From contig JAOZUP010000007.1 of the NCBI GenBank assembly GCA_029938595.1, positions 1 to 24,223 on the forward strand: a DNA stretch of 24,223 bases, read 5' to 3'. The DNA is from Thermoanaerobaculales bacterium. GTDB taxonomy: Bacteria > Acidobacteriota > Thermoanaerobaculia > Thermoanaerobaculales > Sulfomarinibacteraceae. This document shows, piece by piece, positions 1 to 6,831 of this stretch. How positions within the stretch are numbered: the stretch's first letter is position 1; each line of letters opens with the position of its first letter. The position numbers and the translations under genes were made by a program. The notes under the pieces were generated by a model. The model saw nothing but the letters and a program-made list of their open reading frames with translations, was not told the DNA's origin and ran no database searches.

Positions 1-84
1 GTTAGGAAGTTAGGTAGTTAGGAGGTTAGGTGCTTCACCCCTCACTTCCTAACCTCCTCACCTCCTAACCTCCTCACCTGCTCA
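1..84. repeat. Octamer tandem repeats arranged as an imperfect palindrome
   Basis: GTTAGG recurs every 8 bases at 1, 9, 17 and 25. The right half carries the complementary units CCTAAC/CCTCAC, also every 8 bases, at 48, 56, 64 and 72. The two halves can pair across a short spacer. The right half runs into the stop codon (82-84) of the minus-strand SRPBCC gene. The array may continue left of the window. It is non-coding, and its function is unknown. Confidence 0.75.
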
Positions 85-1104
85 CTTCACCGGCTGGTAA
101 ATCTCGGTGACCAGCTCCTCCTCAGCTGTGTTGCCGGGATCACTGACAAAGACTTCCCAGCTGCGGCCGTTGTTCTCCAGCCTGTGAGCGATCATGAAAG
201 CCTCGACCTTGTGAAAGTTTTCCTCGAGCCCGGTGTAGGGGCCGACGTGCACCGCCCGAACAACGCGGCCGCCGTAGGTCTCACCCATGCGCACCGGCGA
301 CTTGGGGCCGGCCCCCCGCGTCGGCCGCCCGCTCACCGGCATGGCGGCATCGAAGCCGTAACCCCGCTCATCCCAGTAGTTGCTGACGGCGATTGGTTGA
401 CCTGCGATCTGTAAGCCGTTGGCGGCGATGAACACCGCCACGCGTCCGTAGGCCGCTCCGAGGGCCGCGCCGATGTCGGCGGGTTCGCGGCTGCTTTCGC
501 CGGTGGAGTAGGCGATAGTGGTCGACGGAACCTGGGTCATACCGATCTCGATATCCGACCAATCCACCTTTGGCAGCTCCTCGGCAATCCGCTTGAGGTT
601 GGCGAGCCCCTGCGCGTAGAGGGGGCCGAGCTGCCGGTCGAGAATCAGACCGAAGTACCGGCCGAAGATGTTCAAGCCGAAGTCGGTATCGAAGGTCCAG
701 GTGAGGCGGGTGCCCTGGTTTTCCGGCTGCAAGAGATAGGCTGCCTGGGAAACTCCCTGGGAGCCGAGATCGAGCTCCACATCCACCCGCTTGTAGGGGG
801 TGCTGGCGACAACGGTTTGGCCGCCGGTCTCGGCCGAGGGATCGGTGGCGGTCCAGGTCATCTTCGATCCGACGCCGAAGTCCGGTCCCTCAAAATCGTA
901 CTCGGCGCCGGGCACCACGGCCACGAACGGCGACCAGTCGTTGAAGTGTCTGAATCCGTTGACCTGGGCGAAGACCGCACATGGTGGCGCGTCGATCACC
1001 ACCGAGCGCTCGACATGCCGGGTCTTTGGCAGCAGGAAGCCGATAACTACCAGGATCAGGACGATGGCGACGATCGTGATCAGGATTCTCTTGAGCACCT
1101 TCAT
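82..1104 (-). CDS. SRPBCC-domain protein with C-terminal GyrI-like effector-binding domain
   Basis: The 340-aa product starts with an N-terminal hydrophobic anchor (about residues 5-25, rich in I/L/V). A START/SRPBCC ligand-binding fold follows (about 32-178: VERSVVIDAPPCAVFAQV, then FNDWSPF). The C-terminal half (about 185-338) resembles the GyrI-like/AraC effector-binding domain (GRVAVFIAANGLQIAGQP; GYGFDAAMPV; VVRAVHVGPYTGLEENF). This two-domain architecture is common in uncharacterised bacterial proteins and is thought to bind small hydrophobic ligands; no ligand can be named. The start is an ATG preceded by a strong AGGAGGG ribosome site. The N-terminus suggests membrane anchoring with the domains outside the cytoplasm (inferred). 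It is monocistronic, and its 3' end touches an octamer array. Family assignment is confident, role is not. Confidence 0.9.
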   Translation of the reverse strand: MKVLKRILITIVAIVLILVVIGFLLPKTRHVERSVVIDAPPCAVFAQVNGFRHFNDWSPFVAVVPGAEYDFEGPDFGVGSKMTWTATDPSAETGGQTVVASTPYKRVDVELDLGSQGVSQAAYLLQPENQGTRLTWTFDTDFGLNIFGRYFGLILDRQLGPLYAQGLANLKRIAEELPKVDWSDIEIGMTQVPSTTIAYSTGESSREPADIGAALGAAYGRVAVFIAANGLQIAGQPIAVSNYWDERGYGFDAAMPVSGRPTRGAGPKSPVRMGETYGGRVVRAVHVGPYTGLEENFHKVEAFMIAHRLENNGRSWEVFVSDPGNTAEEELVTEIYQPVK

Positions 1105-1271
1105 GAGACCCTCCTGTGTTCAAACCCCGGACCTGTGGGGACCAGCAAATCCTCCCAAACGCTGTCCGTGGTGTGTCTTCCCGCAGAATACCATGTGACA
1201 CCTGGGTGAACGCGAACACCCGGTGATATATGCGGGTTAGACAATCGTTGTTGCGGAGTGACCCGGGCCAC

Positions 1272-1299
1272 GTTCACCCCCCTAATCTCTCTCTATAGT
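1272..1299 (+). promoter_or_regulatory. Possible promoter of the bactofilin gene
   Basis: A TATAGT hexamer (1294-1299), close to the -10 consensus, lies 40 bases before the bactofilin ATG. A poor -35 candidate, GTTCAC, lies 16 bases upstream. Only the -10 is convincing. Confidence 0.3.
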
Positions 1300-1339
1300 G
1301 TGATGTGGAGCAACTGAGGCACGTGGAAGGAGGAAGACC

Positions 1340-1870
1340 ATGTTCAAGAAAGATGGCAGTGAAACATCGCCGGCGCAAACGCGATCGGCGCAGACCCCCA
1401 GTGGGCAAACCCCGGCGCCCCGCAAAGGCGGTGGACCGGCGATGATCGGACCGTCGATCACGATCAAGGGTGACGTCTCGGGTGACGAGGACCTGATCAT
1501 CCAGGGTCGGATCGACGGCAAGGTCGATCTCGCCCAGCACAACGTCACGATAGGCGAAGACGGCCGCGTGAAGGCGGATGTCCATGGCCGCACTGTGATC
1601 GTCGAGGGAGAGGTTGAGGGCGACCTGCGTGCTCAGGAGCAGATCATCCTCCGTCATACGGCGAAGGTTCAGGGCAGCATCGCTGCACCGCGAGTGTCGC
1701 TCGAGGATGGCGCGGTGTTCCGAGGCGGTATCGAGATGGATGCGTCGGGGAAGCCCTGGAAGCAGTCTGACGTGAAGGCGGCGCCGAAGAGCGAGGCGAA
1801 CGTCGAGTCGGATCGGCCGGGGAAACCCGCCGGCTCCTCCGAGAGTGCCGGCAAGACCATCTCGGTGTAG
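1340..1870 (+). CDS. Bactofilin (polymer-forming cytoskeletal protein)
   Basis: The 176-aa protein carries the bactofilin (DUF583) beta-helix core at about residues 32-135. The short repeated turns ITIKGDVSGDEDLIIQGRID, GKVDLAQHNVTIGEDGRVKA, VEGEVEGDLRAQEQIILRHT and VQGSIAAPRVSLEDGAVFRG are characteristic. The tails are disordered: a T/Q/P-rich N-terminus and a K/S/P-rich C-terminus. Bactofilins polymerise without nucleotide into filaments or sheets at the inner membrane and act in cell shape, polarity or envelope assembly in other bacteria. The start is an ATG with an excellent GGAAGGAGGA ribosome site. The methyltransferase-like gene begins 40 bases downstream on the same strand, so the two are probably co-transcribed. 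The exact cellular role here cannot be inferred. Confidence 0.95.
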   Translation: MFKKDGSETSPAQTRSAQTPSGQTPAPRKGGGPAMIGPSITIKGDVSGDEDLIIQGRIDGKVDLAQHNVTIGEDGRVKADVHGRTVIVEGEVEGDLRAQEQIILRHTAKVQGSIAAPRVSLEDGAVFRGGIEMDASGKPWKQSDVKAAPKSEANVESDRPGKPAGSSESAGKTISV

Positions 1871-1872
1871 AT

Positions 1873-1915
1873 CGCACTTCTTACGAGGTCGCGTGGCGAG
1901 GTGATGGGAAGTGCG
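1873..1915 (+). promoter_or_regulatory. Inverted repeat over the start region of the methyltransferase-like gene
   Basis: The perfect 8-base inverted repeat CGCACTTC (1873-1880) and GAAGTGCG (1908-1915) spans the gap between bactofilin and the next gene. It pairs over the candidate GTG start at 1911. In mRNA it could hide the start site or couple translation of the two genes. It may also be chance. Confidence 0.3.
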
Positions 1916-2585
1916 CGATAATCCCCTTGAGATGAAGCTTCCCTGGCGTACCCGACGGCAAGAATCGGCGGTGCTTGATGTCGGGCATGAATCGCCGCCT
2001 CCGCAGGAGGAAACCCAGCCCTCGCCCGGGCTCGAGGCGGCGCTGGCCGGGGTGCCGTCTGACGGGTCGTGCGGTGTGCTCGATCTTGGTCCGGCCGTAG
2101 CCGGCAACCTGGACTTCGTCTCCGCCTTCGCGTCCAGGGTGCAGATCGTCGATCTGTATGGAGGGGGCAACGCGAAAACCGCCGCGCCGATGCCTGATTT
2201 CGAACGCGGCATGCAGGTCCTTCGCGACCTCGTGCCTGTGGCCAGTGGGACGTTTCACCTCGTCCTGACGTGGGACTTGCTCGCGTACCTTCCGTCCCAC
2301 CGGATCGGCGACCTGGTAGGTGCATTGGCAGCGCTGTGCCGGCCCGAGGCGCGTCTTCACGCGATCGTCCCGACCACGGAGATGATTCCCGCTGCGCCCA
2401 ACCGCTACAGGATCATCGACGCGGAGAGCCTCGTCTACGAGCCGGCCACCACCGATCTCAGGGGGGGCCCGGAGCTGCCGCCAAACGCGGTCGACCGGCT
2501 CCTGGAGGGTTTTGAAATAGAGCACTCATTCGTGCTGCGCCACGGTGTCCGGGAGTATGTCGCTACGCGGAATGTTGAACGTTAG
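1911..2585 (+). CDS. Class I methyltransferase-like protein
   Basis: The product is 224 aa. VLDLGPAVAGNLDFVSAF resembles motif I (SAM-binding loop) of class I methyltransferases. The following VQIVDLYGG fits the end of beta-2, and FHLVLTWDLLAYLPSHRI resembles the motif IV / post-motif segment seen in Methyltransf_11-type folds. The glycine-rich loop is weak (GPAVAG rather than GxGxG), so activity is uncertain. The ATG at 1932 is an alternative start; GTG 1911 has the better upstream purine run. It lies 40 bases after bactofilin, a likely operon. The last codons (N-V-E-R-stop) are built from a GAACGTT heptamer array, so the C-terminus may have been reshaped by repeat insertion. Confidence 0.75.
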   Translation: MRDNPLEMKLPWRTRRQESAVLDVGHESPPPQEETQPSPGLEAALAGVPSDGSCGVLDLGPAVAGNLDFVSAFASRVQIVDLYGGGNAKTAAPMPDFERGMQVLRDLVPVASGTFHLVLTWDLLAYLPSHRIGDLVGALAALCRPEARLHAIVPTTEMIPAAPNRYRIIDAESLVYEPATTDLRGGPELPPNAVDRLLEGFEIEHSFVLRHGVREYVATRNVER

Positions 2586-2626
2586 AACGTTGAACGTTGA
2601 ATTCTCAGTTCTCAATTCTCAATTCC
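2570..2626. repeat. Heptamer arrays GAACGTT and TTCTCAR
   Basis: Units GAATGTT, GAACGTT, (A), GAACGTT, GAACGTT run from 2570 to 2598. They are followed by TTCTCAG, TTCTCAA, TTCTCAA from 2602 to 2622 and a partial unit. The TAG stop of the upstream gene (2583-2585) is created at the single inserted A between units. A reverse-complement relative of the first array occurs at 18491-18527, again just after a stop codon. Confidence 0.85.
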
Positions 2627-2662
2627 ACCCCTCTCACCCGGCAGTTCCTGGGGGTGGGTGGA

Positions 2663-2689
2663 AAATCCGAAATCCGAAATCCGAAATTC
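2663..2689. repeat. Heptamer array AAATCCG (three copies)
   Basis: There are three perfect AAATCCG units (2663-2683) plus a partial one. The same three-copy array with a similar flank (GTGGGTGG / GTGCGTGG) recurs at 7669-7694. Confidence 0.85.
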
Positions 2690-2707
2690 AGGGGGCGGGC
2701 CGGCGGA

Positions 2708-2733
2708 AATTCCGAATTCAGAATTCAGAATTC
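2708..2733. repeat. Heptamer array GAATTCA at the DUF2461 stop codon
   Basis: Two full GAATTCA units and a partial third are followed by CCGCC. On the minus strand the array reads GAATTCT GAATTCT. It supplies the last two codons (Glu-Phe) and the TGA stop (2725-2727) of the DUF2461 gene. Confidence 0.8.
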
Positions 2734-3414
2734 CCGCCCAACTGCCTCTGTAAGGAACCGAACGAACGGGCCGGCCGCCCGGCACGACTCAGCAAACGTG
2801 TCGAGGAAACCGGTGGAGCATGCCTCGGCCTGGGTGAAGCGCTCGATACACACGAAATCCTTGCGTTTGAGGTCCTCGATCAGCGGATGCTCGGCGTCGT
2901 ATCCGCGTGGCGCCCGCTTGAGGCGCTCTCCGCTGAGTTCATGATGCTCGGCAAACCGCGGCTCCGCGAGAGTTCCCCTCCATTCATTCGGGCTGTCGAT
3001 AATGGCGTTTCGTACCTCGTCCAGGACCGCCCGCTGAGGGTGCCACAGCCCCGCACCCGCGAAGACCGAACCAGGCTCGAGGTGGAGATAGAAGCCGGGG
3101 GCGTGGGCGTCGCGTCCCGCACGGTGGCGGAACTGGGCTGCCGCGTGGGTCTTGTATGGGCTCTTGTCCTTCGAGAACCGTACGTCGCGGTAGATCCGGA
3201 ACATCGAGCCGCCGGATGGCCGTGGATCGGCAACGAAGTTGGGGCTGATGTCGTGAAGGCGCCCGGCGAAGTCTGAGATGAACCCGAGCAGGGGTTCCTG
3301 GACCTCGGCGCGGTAACGGTCCTTGTTCGCCAGGAACCACTCTCGGTTGTTGTTCTCCGCCAGTTCTCTGAGGAAATTGAAATAGTCCGGGTTGAAGTGG
3401 CGTCTCTCAGCCAT
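2725..3414 (-). CDS. DUF2461 (TIGR02453) family protein
   Basis: The 229-aa protein matches the DUF2461/TIGR02453 family over its whole length. Hallmarks are FNPDYFNFLRELAENNNREW and WFLANKDRY near the N-terminus, then FRIYRDVRFSKDKSPYKTH. GFYLHLEPGSVFAGAGLWHP and KRAPRGYDAEHPLIEDLKRK follow. The family is widespread, soluble and of unknown biochemical function. The start is an ATG with AGGAGG six bases upstream. It is divergent from the DUF4136 gene, with an inverted repeat in the shared upstream region. The C-terminal Glu-Phe-stop derives from a heptamer repeat. Family assignment is confident, function unknown. Confidence 0.93.
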   Translation of the reverse strand: MAERRHFNPDYFNFLRELAENNNREWFLANKDRYRAEVQEPLLGFISDFAGRLHDISPNFVADPRPSGGSMFRIYRDVRFSKDKSPYKTHAAAQFRHRAGRDAHAPGFYLHLEPGSVFAGAGLWHPQRAVLDEVRNAIIDSPNEWRGTLAEPRFAEHHELSGERLKRAPRGYDAEHPLIEDLKRKDFVCIERFTQAEACSTGFLDTFAESCRAAGPFVRFLTEAVGREF

Positions 3415-3431
3415 TTATACCTCCTACATGA

Positions 3432-3471
3432 AAACGTCCAGACGTCGTTCCGTATAACGTTTCCACGTCTG
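3432..3471. promoter_or_regulatory. Nested inverted repeats between divergent genes (possible operator)
   Basis: CAGACGT (3439-3445) is mirrored by ACGTCTG (3465-3471), and AAACGT (3432-3437) by ACGTTT (3457-3462). They lie in the 104-bp gap between the divergent DUF2461 and DUF4136 genes, near where both promoters must be. A dimeric regulator site is plausible, but no regulator is identified. Confidence 0.35.
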
Positions 3472-3518
3472 AGTTGTTCCTCTGGTACTCTGTCGCGACC
3501 TGGTGAAGGGAGACCGAT

Positions 3519-4064
3519 GTGAGACTTGGAATTCGACATGTGGTTGGGGCCGCCTGCCTGCTTGCCCTGCTTGCCGGCTATGCGTGGGCCTCGGTGACCT
3601 TCGATTATGATCACGCCGCCGATTTTTCGGGCTACACGACGTATGCGTGGATGGAGCGTGACAACTCGGTCGAATCGCAGTTTCCGGAGCACCTCAGGCT
3701 GCGGTTGCGGAGGGTGACCGAGGACGTCCTGGCCGAAAAGGGACTCGACCCTGCACCGGCGCCGCCGCAGGCCGACCTCCTGCTCACCTACTATTTCGGC
3801 GCCAAAGACGAACTCGCGGTGAGCTTTGTGTCCTGGGGCCCCTATTCGCCGTGGGGATACGGGTACTGGGGCGGTTACAACTACGGATACACCGACGTTC
3901 GTAAGTACAAAGAGGGAACCCTGGTGCTGGATATCGTCGATGCTCACACTCACCAATTGGTGTGGACGGGAGTCATGGAAAAAGAGGTTCGGAGCGTAAA
4001 TCCGTCCGGAAAGAGGATCCAGAAGACGATCAATAAGCTGCTAAAAAATTTCCCACCGAAGTAG
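3519..4064 (+). CDS. DUF4136 family exported protein
   Basis: The 181-aa product has a signal peptide (MRLGIRHVV then a hydrophobic run, likely cleaved after AWA near residue 24). The mature part starts VTFDYDHAADFSGYTTYAWM, the typical opening of DUF4136 proteins (often annotated as lipoproteins). Cys13 sits inside the hydrophobic stretch without a good lipobox, so a lipoprotein is not supported. The middle contains a Gly/Tyr/Trp-rich loop (WGPYSPWGYGYWGGYNYGY). The end is LVLDIVDAHTHQLVWTGVME followed by a basic tail. The start is GTG with an AAGGGAG ribosome site. The role is unknown, probably periplasmic or envelope-associated. It is convergent with the HAMP gene across a hairpin element. 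Confidence 0.88.
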   Translation: MRLGIRHVVGAACLLALLAGYAWASVTFDYDHAADFSGYTTYAWMERDNSVESQFPEHLRLRLRRVTEDVLAEKGLDPAPAPPQADLLLTYYFGAKDELAVSFVSWGPYSPWGYGYWGGYNYGYTDVRKYKEGTLVLDIVDAHTHQLVWTGVMEKEVRSVNPSGKRIQKTINKLLKNFPPK

Positions 4065-4075
4065 CTTCTGAGCAT

Positions 4076-4146
4076 GCGGGAGGGGATAAACCCTCCCCTA
4101 CGAAGCTGCAACGGAAACGGTAGGGGCGGGGTTTATCCCCTCCCGC
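4076..4146. repeat. Hairpin element of the GGGGATAAACCC family, copy 1
   Basis: The left arm (4076-4102) and right arm (4119-4146) are near-perfect reverse complements around a GGGGATAAACCC core, separated by about 16 bases. It fills the junction of two convergent genes and ends four bases before the stop codon of the minus-strand gene. There is no U-tract. Related copies lie at 13395 and 17367. Confidence 0.85.
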
Positions 4147-4150
4147 TTAT

Positions 4151-4735
4151 TCAATCGGCGTGGTGGCTCCGTGATTCCGCTATTCTCCGGAGCATTTCGG
4201 CGTCCACCGAGTTGCCGCGCTCCTCGATCTCATCGGCCAGCTTGGTCATCGACCGATGATCCTCATCGGCATACCCCAACAGTGCCTTCGCCATCTTGTT
4301 GAATGGTTCCTCGAGCTCGCGAAGGCTGTCGTCGTCGCGAAGTCTGAGGGAGGTGTTGAAATCGCCCGCCGCGATCTTATCCATGCACTGAGAGACCTTG
4401 AAGACGGCGCCCGCCGTGCGGTGGGTGTACATGATCGACCGGATCACCACCATCGCGAGAATGATCAGCGAGATTCCGGCCATGATGGCCAGATTACGGA
4501 GATCGTTGGCCCGCATGACCTCTCCGAGGTTGGGGTTCCTGGCCATGATCTGATTGGTGGTTGTGTGGGACTGCCAGGCGATCACCGCGTTGATGGTGAT
4601 CAACAGGACCAAGACCAAGCCGGAGATCCTGATCGTGGCGGCCAGTTGGCGGTGGGGATCGACGAGATAGTGACGCCGCCTTAGGAGCTTTTCCCAAAAA
4701 CCAAATTCGACATATTCATCTGCTGATTCGTTCAT
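4151..4735 (-). CDS. HAMP-domain membrane protein without output domain
   Basis: The product is 194 aa from the ATG at 4735, chosen because GAAGGGAAAT lies just upstream; the open frame extends further to 4837 without family-like sequence. It has two membrane helices (about residues 33-54 and 81-103) flanking a short ~26-residue extracytoplasmic loop. A HAMP-like region (about 100-155: QCMDKIAAGDFNTSLRLRDD, DSLRELEEPFNKMAKAL) and a charged helical tail follow. HAMP domains normally relay signals to kinase, cyclase or chemotaxis domains; none is present here. It could act as an adaptor or partner of a separate protein, or be a truncated receptor. No partner gene is adjacent. Confidence 0.85.
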   Translation of the reverse strand: MNESADEYVEFGFWEKLLRRRHYLVDPHRQLAATIRISGLVLVLLITINAVIAWQSHTTTNQIMARNPNLGEVMRANDLRNLAIMAGISLIILAMVVIRSIMYTHRTAGAVFKVSQCMDKIAAGDFNTSLRLRDDDSLRELEEPFNKMAKALLGYADEDHRSMTKLADEIEERGNSVDAEMLRRIAESRSHHAD

Positions 4736-4918
4736 CGGATTTCCCTTCGGTTGCTCGGCAAGCGCTCCGACGATTACTACGACTCTATTGTATCCGATGC
4801 ACGGGTTTACCCCTCCACATCGTGCAGGCGCCGGCACATCGGATGTCTGAACCCGGTATCATCGCGGGTACGGTCATTCGGAGGTCGTGAGAGACGGAGG
4901 TTATTGAGGAGTAGCGAA

Positions 4919-4946
4919 TTGACCATCTTCCGGCGAAGATTATGGA
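4919..4946 (+). promoter_or_regulatory. Possible promoter of the class V aminotransferase gene
   Basis: TTGACC (4919-4924), a 16-base spacer and TATGGA (4941-4946) form a sigma-70-like pair about 50 bases before the gene. The rest of the 4736-4997 gap shows no gene or repeat. Confidence 0.35.
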
Positions 4947-4997
4947 AGTTGCCGTCGAGTTCGGGAAGGAGCGCGGCGCCCGCGCTGTTGACGATGA

Positions 4998-6764
4998 ATG
5001 ACCGTGGAGAGGGGAATCTTGAAACTGATTGAGAGCATTCGCACCGGCATCATCGGTGACGACCGGGCGGTCGAGGGACCGTTCGGAGTGCGGCGGGTGA
5101 CGTACGCCGATTACACCGCATCGGGCAGGTCACTCGATTTCATCGAAGACTTCATCCGAGAAGAGGTGATGCCGTTATACGCCAACACGCACACCGAGAC
5201 CTCGACCACCGGATTGCAGACGACCCGCTTTCGCGAGGATGCGCGCAGGATCATCATGGAAGGGGTTCACGGTGGTGATGACGACGTCGTCATCTTCTGC
5301 GGCTCCGGAGCTACCGGCGCGATCAACAAGCTGATCGAGATCCTCAACCTTCGGCTGCCGGCAGACCTCGACGCGAAGTACGGCTTTTCGGGTCGTATCC
5401 CCGAGGAGGAGCGCCCGGTGGTGTTCATCGGGCCCTACGAGCACCATTCGAATGAGATCTCGTGGCGAGAGACGATAGCCGACGTGGTGGTCATCGACGA
5501 GGACGACGACGGTCGAATCGACGAGGAACACCTGGAACGGGAGCTGGAATCGCACCGGGACCGGCCGCTGAAGATCGGCAGCTTTTCGGCCGCCTCGAAT
5601 GTCACCGGGATCGTCTCCGACACCACTGCGCTGTCGGTCCTGCTGCACCGGCACGGCGCTCTCGCCTTCTGGGATTTCGCGGCGGCGGCGCCGTATGTCG
5701 GCATCGATATGAACCCGGCCGAGGAGGGGAGCGACCCGTTGGCGTACATGGATGCGCTCTTCATTTCACCCCACAAGTTCGTCGGCGGCCCGGGCACACC
5801 GGGCGTGCTGGTGGTCAAGCGCGACTTGGTTGCCAATACCGTGCCGACGGTCCCGGGCGGTGGCACCGTGACCTACGTGAGCGCCGAGGGGCACTCTTAC
5901 ATCAGCGATCCGGCCCACCGTGAGGAGGGGGGGACGCCGGCCATCATCGAGTCGATTCGTGCCGGACTGGTCTTTAAGCTCAAGTCCGCGGTTGGCGAGG
6001 ACGTCATAGAAGAGCTCGAGCACTCTTTCGTTCAACGCGCGATCGACTGCTGGTCCGCCAACCCGCGGATCAGTGTTCTCGGCAACAAGGAGGCAAAACG
6101 CCTGTCCATCGTCTCCTTCCTGATCCGGCACGACGAGCGGTTCCTTCACCACAACTACGTGGTGGCACTCCTCAACGATCTGTTCGGCATCCAGGCGCGC
6201 GGCGGGTGCTCGTGCGCCGGGCCGTACGGCCATCGCTTGCTGGGGATTGACATGGCGCGGTCGACGAGCTTTCGGGAGGCCATCAATCACGGTTGTGAGG
6301 GCATCAAACCGGGTTGGGTTCGGGTGAATTTCAACTACTTCATTTCCGAGGTGGTGTTTCGCTACATTCTCGACGCCGTGATCCTGGTGGCGAATGAGGG
6401 GTGGAAGCTGTTGCCGTACTACCGCTTTGACATCGACACCGGCCTCTGGCGGCACCGCGATCACGAGCTGCGTGCGGAGCTGGGTTTGGACGATCTGAGC
6501 TTCGGCTCGGGTCAGCTCGAGTATCGGGTGCGGCATCTTAGCGAGCCCGAGAGCGTCCTCGGCGAGTATCTCGAGCACGCGCGGCGAATCGTCGCCGATG
6601 CGGAGGCCGAGTTCGGAAGCGATACGAAGGCCGACGAGCTGCCGCATGAGCTGGAGAGGTTGCGGTGGTTTCCGCTGCCGCATGGGCCATTCATCGAGGC
6701 GCCCCCGTCGACAGACGGCGATACAGGTCCGCGTCGTGTAACCCCGGAAGACACTTCCACGTAG
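4998..6764 (+). CDS. Large class V aminotransferase / cysteine desulfurase-like protein
   Basis: This is a 588-aa PLP enzyme of the class V aminotransferase (NifS/SufS-like) fold. The N-terminus YADYTASGRSLDFIEDFI is followed by YANTHTETSTTG, FCGSGATGAINKLI and the YEHHSNEISW segment. The PLP lysine is K260 in ISPHKFVGGPGTPG. A cysteine loop RGGCSCAGPYGH (C404, C406) occupies the position of the SufS/NifS catalytic cysteine. About 150 C-terminal residues extend beyond the usual ~400-aa fold. Cysteine desulfurase, selenocysteine-lyase-like or another C-S/C-N chemistry are all possible; no SufE, IscU or SelD gene is nearby. TTG at 5019 has a better ribosome site (GGAGAGGGG) than the ATG at 4998, so the true protein may be seven residues shorter. 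TonB follows 67 bases later on the same strand. Confidence 0.9.
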   Translation: MTVERGILKLIESIRTGIIGDDRAVEGPFGVRRVTYADYTASGRSLDFIEDFIREEVMPLYANTHTETSTTGLQTTRFREDARRIIMEGVHGGDDDVVIFCGSGATGAINKLIEILNLRLPADLDAKYGFSGRIPEEERPVVFIGPYEHHSNEISWRETIADVVVIDEDDDGRIDEEHLERELESHRDRPLKIGSFSAASNVTGIVSDTTALSVLLHRHGALAFWDFAAAAPYVGIDMNPAEEGSDPLAYMDALFISPHKFVGGPGTPGVLVVKRDLVANTVPTVPGGGTVTYVSAEGHSYISDPAHREEGGTPAIIESIRAGLVFKLKSAVGEDVIEELEHSFVQRAIDCWSANPRISVLGNKEAKRLSIVSFLIRHDERFLHHNYVVALLNDLFGIQARGGCSCAGPYGHRLLGIDMARSTSFREAINHGCEGIKPGWVRVNFNYFISEVVFRYILDAVILVANEGWKLLPYYRFDIDTGLWRHRDHELRAELGLDDLSFGSGQLEYRVRHLSEPESVLGEYLEHARRIVADAEAEFGSDTKADELPHELERLRWFPLPHGPFIEAPPSTDGDTGPRRVTPEDTST

Positions 6765-6831
6765 CTAGTGAGAGAAACCGCGAGCCCACATTTCCGACAT
6801 GGAAATCGGTGCGGGCCGACGAAGGAGCTGG

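Noticed and set aside
2570..2733. Clustered short repeats as a CRISPR array
   Set aside because: Units are 7 bases, directly adjacent without spacers; no cas genes in the window.
2545..3276. 243-codon plus-strand open frame
   Set aside because: Antisense to the confidently assigned DUF2461 gene and runs through heptamer repeats; composition is that of a shadow frame.
4751..5032. Small open frame between the HAMP and aminotransferase genes
   Set aside because: Arg/Ser-rich composition, no ribosome site, and it overlaps both neighbouring start regions.
5766..6683. 305-codon minus-strand open frame
   Set aside because: Antisense to the class V aminotransferase, with no recognisable domain.
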